The notes under the pieces are model-generated. The model was not told the origin of the DNA. It searched no databases and saw nothing but the letters and a program-made list of their open reading frames with translations. Positions 34,417 to 46,341 of a stretch of 64,000 bases of DNA are shown one piece after another. The stretch is from Eustoma russellianum (Eukaryota; Streptophyta; Magnoliopsida; Gentianales; Gentianaceae). The stretch lies in assembly GCA_036186865.1 (NCBI GenBank), contig AP025046.1, forward strand, positions 37,198,517 through 37,262,516, in the 5' to 3' direction. Numbering within the stretch: position 1 is the stretch's first letter; the number at the start of each line of letters is the position of its first letter. Position numbers and translations under genes: made by a program.

Positions 34417-35879
34417 CACTCTTTGGTTATGTATTGAAACATAGGTTTACTAACAGTGTACTATACATGTTATCTCTATGTTTAGTCGCTGAAGGCTTTT
34501 ACAAAAATTACAAAGTGCACTTTGTAATAGAAAAAAATTATTGTCTTTACTCAAATTAGTTGGGACTCCTAGCAAATTCTGGCCAAAAAATATACCGGCC
34601 AACATCTCCCCCTAAAATATTTCTATCTTTATAATTTTGAGATAATTTAGATTAGAGACAATTAAAGTTTAGATATTATTAATCTTGGTCTAATAGTTTC
34701 ATGATTATTGTAAAGGATATAAAGAAGTTTAAAAATTTGAATGAAGAGGCAAAGACCCTCCACGATAATTTTAGATTGTTGAATTAACTAAACACTTATT
34801 TACGAATTGCGTACTTTATTATGGCTAAAATCTAGTTAATTAAGAAAAAGAGTTTCACTATCGAAAACAGTGCTAAAGTTATCAGATATTGAAATTTTTT
34901 TTAATTAAAATATTTGATTGATTTATCAAAATACGACAGATCTTAAGAAAGAGTAGATATACTATGTTTTTATTATTACAAAAAATATTAACAAGTTGTT
35001 TTTCATACGAAAGTTTTCTTAATTTAGGTATTGATAAAACATCAGGTTTTTAGTTTTACCTAAAGAGTTAGTCGCCGTTGAAATATTTATGTGTGGCAAT
35101 TTAAAACTATTTTTTAAAAAGGTCCTTTATTTCTTTTCCTGTTTCGTTTATTTATTTCTTTCGTTTATTATCCAGCCCCTTTTCCCCCACGGTTTGTGGT
35201 GTTTTATTTTCCTTGTTTTTTCCTATGTCCTTTTTTCTTTGTTAATAAGTACTCCTCATTTCATCCTATATTGAAACCATGTTTGAAAGAGAATATTATC
35301 CAATGTGTTATTAACTATTAAAACGATCAAATAATTTCACTTGTGCAAGTTCTTTTTGTATCGTTGGCTGGCAATCTACCTTTATTATTATTAAAACAAA
35401 TTTAGAAAATTATTTTATTTATTTAATGACTATGGAGACTGGACAAACTTTTAAACATAATAAAATGGCTCCCGGACAGAAGAGAACGCAATAAGAATCA
35501 AGTATTAGTGAATTTTTGTTCCGAGAGCATGACTCAGTTTGTTTTTGGATTGAGCATTGTTTTATAAGGTTAATAGTTTGAATCTAAAGACACGCACAGT
35601 ATGAGTGTTCTATTGCTGTTAGACCGAACACTTGATCTACGGAGAGACATTTTGTGTGAGTCATTGCATAAATAATCACCTAATTTAAGAAGACCGTTAG
35701 ACTCATAACTTACATTTTCTATCATACTCTTTAGGACTGAAACGGTGAGGGTCTTCACCACCAATGAATGGCCTTTTACTATTATTGAATTCTTTTTAGT
35801 ATTCACTAGTACTTTGTTAGCACAGCGTGTGTCACGCGACATGCAAGTCAACTAGTAGTCACAGAAGCAACTACTGTAG
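34417..35879. other. AT-rich intergenic stretch without a supported gene
   Basis: No family-like protein or LTR found on either strand. A minus-strand open stretch at 35570-35851 has no recognisable features. A short repeat GAATTCTTTTTAGTATT at about 35787 recurs in intron 1 of the importin gene (about 36278). Confidence 0.6.
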
Positions 35880-35939
35880 ATGTTAGTTAACCTGCCGCCC
35901 CACCTGCCATTTTTCTCTCTTCCTTGCGCGTCCTAAAAC

Positions 35940-36178
35940 CTATCATTTAAATACTCTCCCCTACGCACACGAGCGCTGTCTTTCTCTCCGCATCTCTCAT
36001 CGTTTCACGCCTTCTCTCTCCTTCAAATTCAACCCTAGAACCTTGCGAACGCAGAATCGAAGCTCATTCTATCTGGTTCTAGTGGTTTCACTTGCTTGAT
36101 CGTCTTTCTGTACTCAATTTCAGGTTTTTACTTGCTTTCCACAACTATACGACTTATTGTTTTTGGTTCTCCTGAGGA
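35940..36178 (+). promoter_or_regulatory. Promoter and leader of the importin gene
   Basis: A TATA-like TTTAAATA at 35946-35953 is followed by a pyrimidine-rich stretch (CTCTCC, TCTCTC repeats to about 36030), typical of plant 5' leaders, and then by the ATG at 36179. No upstream in-frame extension is needed, since the protein start matches the family. Confidence 0.6.
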
Positions 36179-37815
36179 ATGGATCTACAGAGTTTGGCTG
36201 TCATTCTTCGTGGCGCTCTTAGTCCCCATCCTGATGAGCGCAAAGCCGCGGAGGAAAGCCTGAATCAAGTACTAGTGAATTCTTTTTAGTATTTTCTTTT
36301 CAAATGTTTGATTAAATTGGATTGGAGGTGGAAGTTCAGATGTGTAAATTTGGGTGATTCTGGAATGGTTTTGCAGTTTCAGTATGAGCCGCAGCATTTG
36401 GTGAGGCTGTTGCAGATAATTGTGGACGGGAACTGTGACATGGCAGTTAGGCAAGTGGCAAGTATTCACTTCAAGAACTTCATTGGGAAAAATTGGGATC
36501 CCCACGATCCTGGTAAGGAACATACATAATTTGAATACTACACCGAACTTTATCACTCTTAATTTAATAGTCACGAGCCACATGTGCGATAGATGGCTTA
36601 TTAGAAAATGGCAAGGTGAAATTGCCATTTTTCTATGATGCGGTGGCTTTACTGTTGGAATATGCTTTATGGGATTTAGGAATTGTGTGGAATTGTAGGT
36701 GAGCAATCCAAGATATTGCCTAGTGATAAGGATGTGGTGAGACAGAACATTCTGAATTTTATTGCCGAAGTGCCACAATTATTAAGGCAAGCTTTTTCCG
36801 CCCTTAGTTGCTCCCTATTTGCTGCCATCATCTGTAAACCAAGTCAAACCACAATCACAATCTATTCAGCTGGATTGACATAATTTCACCAATGTTCAAA
36901 TAGTTGTTTACTTGTCCCTTTCTGATGGCTGTGTAAATAAAAATTTGATTATACTTAACTGATCTTTTTTTTTTTGGGAGTATCTACAATAAACTTCATT
37001 TGAAGTGATCACGGTTTGAACACCTTGAAATCTAAGGGAAAAAACCCATCTTCCTGTTCTGCTTTTATTTTCTTTTGCAATATTTTTTCTATGATAATCA
37101 TAAAGATGCATGTTCCATGAGAATTTTTGAAGACTGTATTTCTGCTTAAAAAAAGAAAATTAATTAGAGATTTACTTTGTTTGTGGGATTATTGGGCATC
37201 AAATTGTTCTTGCTAAGTTTCATGAGAAGCAAATCCTTACGGTGCACACATCTGAGTACCGTGAGTTTTTTTTTGTATAATTGGTTATATGAATCCAATT
37301 TAACTACTGTAGCCTAACTGTCCTGCATTACACCTTTTTCTTGATTTTTTTTATTTTTATTTTTCCATCTTGTTCTGTGAAAGGATATTATTTGATGATA
37401 TTTACTCGAAATCTGATTAGCATCTGAATTGGCTCCAAATTTAGCATGTCATGGAAAATTTTTGGACTTCGGAAAATTAACGGCTCGAATGTTTGTTGAA
37501 GGTGCAACAAACATAATACCGTTGAATTTAGCTTTTACTAATGATTTTATCTTTTAATTTTTGTATAAGGACATTAACTTTTATTTTTGCAATTGGCCCC
37601 TAAGTTCTCTGATTAGCTGCGGTTGTGAAAATATTTGCGATTGAGGTGTATCATCTTTTAAACAGAGTACAACTTGGTGAGTGATTGAAGACAATGATTC
37701 ATTCAGATTACCCCGAGCAATGGCCATTGTTATTACAATGGATTACCCATAGTCTGCAGGGCCAGCAAGTTTATGGAGCCTTATTTGTATTGAGGATTCT
37801 TGCCCGGAAACACGA
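36179..37815 (+). CDS. SAD2: Importin exons 1-4 (N-terminal, contains the TGA)
   Basis: Exon 1 begins MDLQSLAVI and GALSPHPDERKAAEESLNQ, the importin-beta N-terminal repeat. Exon 2 has LLQIIVDGNCDMAVRQ and HFKNFI. Exon 3 has ILPSDKDVVRQNIL and ends AG|GCAAGC, a GC donor. Exon 4 has VQLGE, then TGA, then LKTMIHSDYPEQW and VYGALFVLRILARK. Introns 1-3 are 108, 186 and 879 bp. Confidence 0.88.
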
Positions 37816-38439
37816 GTAAGTCTTCATCTGGGTATTCTCAACTGTTCAGTGTAGAATATAATTCTAAAGATAATTGTCAGTTGCTGTAGTTAAGGTCTCT
37901 GTCGTCTAGATTGTCTGCTTGTCTATTGCAGAAGTGCTTTTGTTGCTTCCAGTACTCGCTTGCTCTTCTGCTGTTTCTTTTCTTTGTTTTATTCTTATGT
38001 GATATTTCAGAATCTGGTTTTTATGTGTCATACTAGTCTAAGATAGTAGTTTGACATAACCCAACATAGCCTTTCCTTCTCAAGAAGTCAGTAATGGCAA
38101 GCTAAAGTGGAGGGCTACTGTCGTCTGACAAGTCTTAGATAATAGCGCATCATTCTATAATCTGAAAAACTTCGCGAAAGAGAAATAAAGCAATAAAGGC
38201 CTTCTCTAAACGTATAAATTGGATGAAGACTTGTTCCTTTATAGATTCCAATCCAAAATTAGCAAACAAGAGATTCTAGACTTTTCTCCTTTGCTTTTGG
38301 CAACAGGGTCCTGTTTACATGACTTTGGAATCCATAGAAGAGAATCGAAAAGTTAAATTTGAGTGTCATTCCAGTTTGAGTTCGTTTTCCCTTCTTGAGA
38401 TTACAAAATTTTAACTCTACTACTCTTGGTAGAATTGGT

Positions 38440-38960
38440 ACCTTGATTGAAAAACCTAAGTTTAGGGATAGACCTACTTTGCTCAAACAAGAGGGGCATA
38501 TGCATTAAGATCAAACCTGGTGATGACCTTCCAAGTAAGCTGAATGTAACAGATGAATATGGCAAAGAAGTTTGGCAGGAAATGGTATATGAATGGATTC
38601 CCATTCAATATGTCAAATGCAAAATTTTTGGACACAAACTTTTGGTCACAACTGTGATGCTGAGGTTGAGCTAAAGAGAACGAACACATCTCCAACAGAA
38701 GATAAGGGTAAACAATTGGAAGATTCAAGAAATAAACCAATGACATAAAACAACACAAGAAAGAAAGGGCAAAGGTATCCTAAAAGATGAGCCATTTGCT
38801 AATTGATTTGGAACCTGATGACAATGATGAGGAAATCATTCCTCTTCTGCACCAAATTCAAAGAAGAAAAGAATTATGAATGGGCCTAGACAAAGAACCG
38901 AATCAGCATCTTCCCCTCATGTGTCCATCAAGGAGGAAATTCACTCAGAAGAAAACCAGC
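38440..38960 (+). pseudogene. L1-type LINE ORF1 fragment in intron 4
   Basis: Reads ICIKIKPGDDLPSKLNVTDE, then YEWIPIQYVKCKIFGH, which is the end of the plant L1 ORF1 domain (a Tyr-Glu-Trp-Pro step before a Cys-x-x-x-GH knuckle). Then comes a Lys/Glu-rich tail. The same domain occurs at 57260-57410 in the broken LINE. No endonuclease or RT follows. Flanking 38041-38440 is unassigned. Confidence 0.75.
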
Positions 38961-39011
38961 AAAGAGGATAAGTACGTTTATGAAGAAACCATCTTTGTGG
39001 TTTCTTTTTTG

Positions 39012-39975
39012 TAGGGGTGTACATGGCCCGGTTCGGCCGGTTTTTAAGAATCTTACAGACCAAACCGTTTGTTATGGTTTGGAAAATAGAAAACCGAAAA
39101 CCGGACCAAACCAGTCAACAAACCGTTTGACCGGTCCGGTTCTAGTCCGGTTTGATTTCGGCTTTTTCCGGTTTTATTCACCTGAAGCATTGATAACGTT
39201 GATTAAAAAAAGTCAAGATTCATAATCAAAATTGAGGACAAGTTTTCTTCCTGATATGATTTTTTTCAAACTAAAAATGAAACTATACTCCCTTAGTAGA
39301 ATACTACTATACCTTAATTTATCATAGAATATTATTATACCTTAATTTATCACGTCTTGGCAAGAAACTCATACTATAATAAATTACACAAAGTACCTGA
39401 CCCTCAACAAAAGGATGGATTAAGGTGATAGAGTAGTTTAATCGAAAAATCATCCAAGTATCCTTAATTCTCAATCATGTAATCACATTATTTGCATACA
39501 GAATAATCATCCAAGTAGCAAAATTTCAATTCTTTCATACTTTTACGGGATGATAAACAATGTGTGGAAATAATTATACACTAAGAATTACTAAAAATCA
39601 AAGAAGTAATTAAACGAGGATAAATAAATCAAAGAAAAACACTAATATTTTCTTAGGTATAACCAGACAAATCCACTAGGTACCAACCTTTGTTCACCAA
39701 AAAACGATTAATCAACTGAGTTTTTCCTCCTCAAGTTATAAACATCCAATAAAAAACAAACTCACAAACAATATAAACAAATTACTAAAATACTACTATA
39801 ATGTATAAAATATAATTAAATATATAATGTATAATCAAATTTATGTATATATATATAACCGGTATGATCCGGTTTATACGGTTTGAAATTCTTAAAACCG
39901 AAAACCGGACCAAATGAAACAGTCCGGTTTTTAGCATTTATTAAACCGACCACAAAACAGTTCGGGGGCATTCGT
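39012..39975. repeat. CCGGTTT-rich dispersed repeat in intron 4
   Basis: Two blocks (39012-39180 and 39850-39965) of CCGGTTT, AAACCG and CCGGACC share the direct repeat AAAACCGAAAACCGGACCAA. Between them is an AT-rich 650-bp part. The first block starts TAGGGGTGTACATGG, as many plant hAT-like non-autonomous elements do. The right end is not recognisable and copia-3 starts there, so the class is uncertain. Confidence 0.5.
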
Positions 39976-39978
39976 GAT

Positions 39979-42900
39979 TTCATCCTAGGAGAGGATATCA
40001 GAATGAAAAGTACAAATGAATCATCCAGTGCTTTGCTTAGCACTGAGGGAAGAGGTAGAAGGAAATAAAAGGAGAATAACAGAGGAAGATCTAAATCCAA
40101 AGCCAGGCGGGGAAATTCAAAAACAAGAAAGGAAAGAAATGACATCAAGTGCTGGAACTGCAATGAGAACGGACACTTCAGGAGTCAGTGTCAGAAACCT
40201 ACCATGGAAAAAGACAAGAAAGAGGTGAATGTTGCCACAACCTCCGATTCAGATGATGCATTAATATGCTGTGTTGAGGATACAGTCGAGTCCTGGATTA
40301 TGGACTCAGGAGCATCGTTTCATGCTATCTCAAGCTCGAGAAAGATGAAGAATCTAAGGCAGGGCAACTTCGGTACTGTAAGTCTTGTTAATAACCAAAC
40401 TTTGGATATTACTGGGGTGGGGGACATTGATTTGAAAACAACCTTGGGTACAGTTTGGACATTGAAAGATGTCAGGGTAATTCCAAAATTAAAAAGGATG
40501 TTAATTTCCATTGGGCAATTAGACGACCAGGGGTACGATGTTCACTTCGGGAGTAGACAATAGAGGGTCGTCAAGAGTAACATGGTAATTGCTAAGGGAA
40601 ATAAATGGGGTACCTTATATATGGTTAAAGTGCCTGTAGGGGGTGTAAATGCAGTGGCCAAGGGGCTGAGTCCGTCCAGTTTGTGGCATCAACGACTCGG
40701 TGATATGAGTGAAAAAGGTATGAAAATGCTTGTTGCCAGAGGAAAGCTTCCAGAATTGAAACAGGTCGAGTCTGAGTTCTATGAACCATGCATCTTTGGC
40801 AAGAAAAAGAAGGTATCTTTTCTCAAGACAGTCAAAGCACCAAAGACTCAGAAATTGGAGCTTGTTCACACAGACGTATACGGACCTACTCCAGCTGCTT
40901 CCTTGGGTGGTTCACACTACTATGTCACCTTCATTGATGATTCAACATGCAAGGTTTGTGTTAAATTTCTCAAACATAAATCTGATGTTTTTAATACGTT
41001 TAAAAAATGGAAAGTTGCTATTGAAAATGAAACTAATTTGAAGGTCAAGGCTTTGAAGTCTGATAATGGAGGAGAGTATGTTAGCCAGGAGTTCATCGAC
41101 TACTGTATTGAACATGGAATACGGATGATAAACACTGTTCCGAGCACACTTCAACAAAACGGGGTTGCGGAAAGAATGAACAGAACATTAAATGAAAGAG
41201 CCAGAAGCATGAGGTTAAATGCAGGGCTACCAAAAATGTTCTGGGCAGAAGCAGTGAATGCTGCAGCATATTTGATCAACCGAGGTTTATCAGTTCCATT
41301 GGGATTCAAAGTACCACAAGAAGAATGGAAAGGGGAAGCAATAAAATATAAGCACCTAAAAATCTTGGGTGTAGTGCATATGATCTGGATCAAGATAGAG
41401 ACAAGTTAGATGCAAAAGCCAAGAAGTATACCTTCATTGGCTATGGGTCCGATAAAATGGGCTACAGGCTTTGGGATTCAGAAAGCAGAAGAGTAGTCCG
41501 AAGCAAGCATGCTACGTTTAATGAGACTGAATTGTACAAAGACAGAAAGGAATCAGACTCTAAGGTTCAGAAACAGCAGGTAGAGTTTGAGACAGGAACT
41601 AGTAACCAGAATGCTGAATTGGTCCCCGAACCGGTTCCGGAACCAGAAACTAATGTCGACACAGTTCCAGAGTTTGAAGATAGTGGGAGTTCAGATTCAG
41701 AAGAATAGTCCCCACCCCAGCAGCCTAGTCAGAATAATCATTAGGTCAGGAGATCCACTAGGGAAACAAAGCAGCCACAAAGATATGATCCTTCAACAAA
41801 CTTTATTCTCTTGACTGAGAATGGCGAACCCGATAGTTACTCTGAAGCGATCAAGATGAAAGATTCTCGCAAGTGGAAGAATGCTATGAAGGAAGAAATG
41901 GGCTCTCTAGAGAAGAACAAAACTTGGGTTTTAATCAAGCTTCGCTACAGAATAAATGGGTCTTCAGGGTCAAGGAAGAACACGATGGGTCTAAACGCTA
42001 CAAAGCCCGTTTAGTTGTCAAAGGATTTCAACAGAAAAAAGGGGTTGATTATGATGAAATCTTCTCTCTAGTGTTGAAGATGATTACCATCAGGTTGGTT
42101 CTTAGTATTGTAGCATCAGAGCACTTGCATCTAGAGCAGCTAGATGTCAAGACAACATTTCTACATGGTGATCTAGATGAAGATATTTACATGGTACATC
42201 CTGAAAGGTTCCAGGTTTTCGGGAAAGAAAATTGGACCTGCAAGTTGAAAAAGAGTTTATATGGTCAGGCGCCTAGACAATGGTACCTGAAGTTTGATAA
42301 CTTCATGGAGAGGTCGGGGTTTAAAAGATGCCAGATGGATCATTGTTGCTATTTGAAGAAATTCAGCAGCTCTTATATCATCTTATTGCTATATGTCGAT
42401 GATATGTTGATTGCAGGATTTGATATGAAAGAAATCAGCAAGTTGAAGAAACAAATGTCCCAGGAATTTGAAATGAAAGACTTGGGTCCAGCCAGACAGA
42501 TACTTGGAATGAGCATCACCAGAAACAAGAAGGATGGTTCTCTAACACTATCCCAGGAGAAATACATAGGGAAGGTGTTGGAGAGATTCAAGATGAATAA
42601 TGAGAAAACCAAGCCGAGGAACACTCCGTTGGGAAGCCACTTAAATCTCACCAAAGATCAGTCTCCCAAATCTGAAGAAGAAAGAACAGAGATGACCAAA
42701 GTTCCATATGCATCAGTTGTTGGGAGCCTCAGGTATGCCATGGTATGCACTCGAACAGACATTGCTCATGTCGTGGGTGTTGTCAGTCGGCTCATGTCAG
42801 ATCCGGGTAGAGAACATTGGGAAGGGGTTAAATGGATACTTAGATATCTGAAAGGTACTCAGAAAATGGGGTTATGTTTCAGAGGGAAAGATGCTATACT

Positions 42901-43357
42901 CAAGGGTTATACAAATGCTGATCTGAGTGGTTGTAAAGGAACGTTTAAAAGCACTACAGGGTATGTCTTTACAGTAGGAGATACAGCAGTAAGCTAGATG
43001 TATAGACTTCAGAAAAGTGTGGCATTGTCTACGACAGAGGCCGAGTACATGGCGGTTGCAGAGGCCAGTAAAGAACTAGTTTGGTTGAAAACTTTTTTTT
43101 GAAGAGTTGGGAAAACAGCAGGCTCATTGTATTGTGACAATGAGAGTGCAGTTAAACTAGCGAAAAATCCAGTCTATCATGGGAAGACTAAGCACATCGG
43201 GATGAGGTATCACTTCGTGGGGGGATTGATCAGTGAAGGAACAATCAGCTTGAAGAACATCTCAGGTGCTAATAATCCAGCAGATATGTTCACCAAGTAT
43301 GTGGTGCTGGATAAGCTGAAGTTGTGTATAGCTTCAGCTGGCCTGCCAGTTAACTGA
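39979..43357 (+). pseudogene. copia-3 gag-pol remnant
   Basis: Gag end with knuckle CWNCNENGHFRSQC (about 40150-40191), protease DSGASFH (about 40306), integrase with LWHQRLGD (H changed to D) and FYEPC (C changed to Y), HTDVYGP, SDNGGEY and NGVAERMNRTL. RT has the YKARLVVKGF region, LDVKTTFLHGDL, YVDDMLIA (about 42393) and RNase H YTNADLSGC (D changed to N), STTEAEYMAVAE. Breaks include TAA near 40066, TAG near 40561, a frame change near 41360-41410, TAG near 41706 and 42996, and a T8 run with frameshift near 43095. The C-terminus is DMFTKYVVLDKL. Confidence 0.9.
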
Positions 43358-43467
43358 AGAGAAGGCCAGGGTAACTAGGAAGGAGTTAAAATTAAAAGTT
43401 CTTACAGAAATACAGATGTACAGTTGAAGCACATGTGGAGATTGTTCCGTGGCTTCTAGTGGGAGAT

Positions 43468-43854
43468 TGTTGAGTGTGAAGCCATGACCCACTCTTTGGG
43501 TTGGTCAAAAGAGGTAGTCAAAGTGGTAGAAAAACAAGGATCCATGATTTAAGGCAATAGCTAGAAAACCATGTTTTGTGGAGCCATGATTTAAGGCAAT
43601 AGCTAGAAAGCCATGTTTTGTGGGATATTTTTATTACTACTAGCCTTTATCAATCTCTATATAAAGAGATGATCTTGTATTTGTAAGACACACTATTCTA
43701 AACACCAAGAATAATACACTCGTAGTTACCCAGTAGATGTAGGTCAGATCCCAGACCGAACCACGTTAAATCTCTTGTGTTCTATTTCGTTTTTAGTTCT
43801 TGTTAAATTTTGTGTGTGTGTTTGACTGAGCTTCAAATCCTAAGATTTCCAACA
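43468..43854 (+). repeat. copia-3 3' LTR
   Basis: 387 bp, TGTTGAGTGTGAAG to TTTCCAACA, after a short purine tract (AGTGGGAGAT). A TATA box TATATAAAG is near 43659. A 42-bp unit starting CCATGATTTAAGGC is duplicated at 43542 and 43584. Confidence 0.85.
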
Positions 43855-44401
43855 TAAGGACTATTATATTTTGACATGATCAAACGTTATCCGTAACTGG
43901 ATAATAATAAAGGTCATGATTGAATATGATAAAAATTATGTAGAGGATATTGAACAATCAAGATAGAATTTGTTCCTCTCAAAAGAGAGGGATATCTTTG
44001 GGCCTCTCTATTAGTGAGACCGTGAAATGCATGGCCATGCTCAAGTGAATTGATAGTGTGATCAGTATTATTTGTTTTATCAGTCTACTTGGAGATCGAG
44101 TAATCATACGTTTGAACAATATAAGTATGACGCTTACCATGACTTATGTTCAAACTAGATATCGTGTGACAAAGGCATTAATACATGCACTATTATTAGG
44201 CTAGTTAGACTGTACTCATGTTAATTGGGTAGTCGTAATGCCTTGTTAGAGGCCAATTACGACTTGTTGGTTTAATAGAGATTTAACCGACTGCCAATAA
44301 ATTTGGGTCTATCGGGTCACACACAAGAATGCGTATGGGCTGATATTAATAATACTAATATTAGATATTAATAATTATTTTTATTATTTTCGTTTTTTAA
44401 A

Positions 44402-44445
<44 letters not shown>

Positions 44446-44854
44446 GATCGTATAATAACGACAGAATCCATATCTGATATGGATTCTGATTGGCTTAACT
44501 AGTTCGATTAGGACTCGGATTGTGATGTCTATATAGGTGTATATATCTTGGTGTATCTCGTACAGAGAGAACACAACAGAAAAAAAACTAGAGCCGTTTT
44601 TAGAGAAAACGAGTTCTCTGAGCCGTGCCGTTTCAAGAGCTAGCGCTTCGGACGGAAGCATTCGTGTGGATACCAGCAGAGGGTGTTCGTGTCATCGCAC
44701 CTCCTACTTCTGTGGATTTCGAATCTACAGAGATAAGGTTTTGAATTTCTTTCATCGAATTAAACGAACAATATGGATCCTTGGTAGGAAATCGGAGATC
44801 AAGTTTTGTTTTTCCGCTGCGCATTTTTGACAGTGATCTTGTCAATTTCCTAAG
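43846..44854 (+). repeat. Truncated LTR fragment of copia-4 type
   Basis: About 1 kb matching the reverse complement of 60832-61950 in order: CCAACATAAGGACTATT, GTTATCCGTAACTGG, CTCTCAAAAGAGAGG, the ATCCATATC-GATATGGAT palindrome, and an end like GATCTTGTC-ATTTCCTAA. The first 340 or so bases of the LTR are missing. It joins the copia-3 LTR through the shared string TTTCCAACA. Confidence 0.88.
44401..44446. repeat. (CA)n(TA)n microsatellite
   Basis: About 14 CA repeats followed by about 9 TA repeats. The equivalent place in the copia-4 LTR (about 61297-61330) has (AT)n and (CATA)n. Confidence 0.9.
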
Positions 44855-46341
44855 AAAGGTTCTCAACTCACATTTCATATTACATCCTTGATACACGCTT
44901 AGAGAAATCACATGGTCCGAAAAGACCTATTGATAACAAGAAGTTTAATAACTCACAAAAAGAAACGAAAAACAACGAAAAATACGAAGAACATGAAGAA
45001 TATGAAGAACGAAAATAAAAACAAAGAACCTTGTTATACCTTCTGTATGAATGCAGCTTCGCAACGAATCTTATTAGGTCCGCTGTTTGATCAACCCTCA
45101 TTTGATCAAACAAATGAGCAACCCTCATTTGATCAACGACTTTCCTGCAAAGAACCTTAGTAGACCATTGGATAGCTTCTTGAACAAACTCAGGATGAAT
45201 TCAGATCACAACTCCTGTACATAGAATTGATTGAATTCAAAAGACGAATCTTGAGTTGGTATACTCCGAAAGCTCATAAGAGAAAAGGCATAAATTTCTG
45301 AAATTTTGATAAAAGGAATGATCAAAGTGGTGCATGAGAAGGTCTATTTATAGGCTTGAAATTCTTAAAGCTTAGTCAACAAGAAAAAGAAATGCAAGAT
45401 GGAATACTCCAGACAAGCAAAATCAAGAGTGAACAATTTTTTTTTTTGATCAACTGGATGAAACTACTTTCTGTTTCCCCCCCAAATATTCAGTTGTCTT
45501 TGGCTTCTGGATATTATTTGTTAGGCATCACTCTCCCTTTTACTGATTTTTTTTTTGTCTTTGGGTTCTGGGAACTATTCCTACCCCAGTCTTGACAAGC
45601 ATACTATCTGCAGTTGTCTACTATCTCCTCAGTATTAGGGGGCATTTTGCGTTTTTGTGGTCAGTTTCTTGTATTGACTGTAGAGCATGTATGGGAAACA
45701 TTGACCAACTTGTATTTTGAGCAAGTCTTACTTGTTGTAACCTTTTATGGGTGTTCACCTTTTTAAATTTGTCCGATTTAGGCTCATATATGAAATTTCA
45801 AATTACAAAAAAAAAAACTTAATCTTGAAAATACAGTGATTGTTTTCCTTATGATCCCGCGACATCTGTTTTTGTCTTGTGACATTTAAATTACAAAAAA
45901 CAAACTTAACCTTGGAAATACAATGATTGTCTTCTCATGATCTCGCGACATCTATTTTTGTCTTGTGACAGTTGCCATCTTCTGTTGTCTTCTTAAACTG
46001 TCAAGCTGCAACAAATATGACAGACACTTTTTTGTTTTTGGAAGCTTGGTTGGCTAGTTTTTGTAGCTTTTGATCTTATTTTTCGTGTTAGTGGAATCCC
46101 AGCCTAACCTTTAATGGCCTTCCCTGAATAAGATTTTGAATTGCTTCTTAGACTTGAACACTGCCTAATGATATGCTGGATATAAGGTGAGCAGTTGATT
46201 ATCGTATTGTCTATTATAATGGTTATCTATTTTGTGCATTTCGACATATGTGAACGTTGAATTACAGAAAAATTGGTTGTCTCTGAACCCACTCTCTGTT
46301 TGCTTCAGAACCTATATTCATTTTTTCTCCTTTCTTCACAG
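44855..46341. other. Rest of intron 4, no gene recognised
   Basis: An AAC/GAA-rich low-complexity stretch (44960-45025), a short repeat CCTCATTTGATCAA near 45095 and 45122, and a duplicated block (next entry). The acceptor TTCTTCACAG of intron 4 is at 46332-46341. Confidence 0.6.
45800..45970. repeat. Tandem duplication of about 86 bp
   Basis: AAATTACAAAAAA followed by CTTAA-CTTG-AAATACA and GCGACATCT-TTTTTGTCTT occurs at 45800 and 45888, a period of 88 bp, with several mismatches. Confidence 0.85.

Larger units (their letters stand above)
39976..43854 (+). mobile_element. copia-3: 5'-truncated Tork/Tnt1-like copia in intron 4
   Basis: It starts within gag without a 5' LTR or primer site and runs through PR, IN, RT and RH to a 387-bp 3' LTR. 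It lies in the same direction as the importin gene. Several stops make it inactive. It is the main cause, with neighbouring repeats, of the 8.5-kb intron 4. Confidence 0.9.

Noticed and set aside
35570..35851. Minus-strand open stretch of 93 codons upstream of the importin gene
   Set aside because: No recognisable domain, no splice or promoter support; within chance length for this AT content.
39012..39230. 81-codon open stretch in the CCGG-rich repeat
   Set aside because: It is produced by repeated AACCGG motifs and has no protein-family features.
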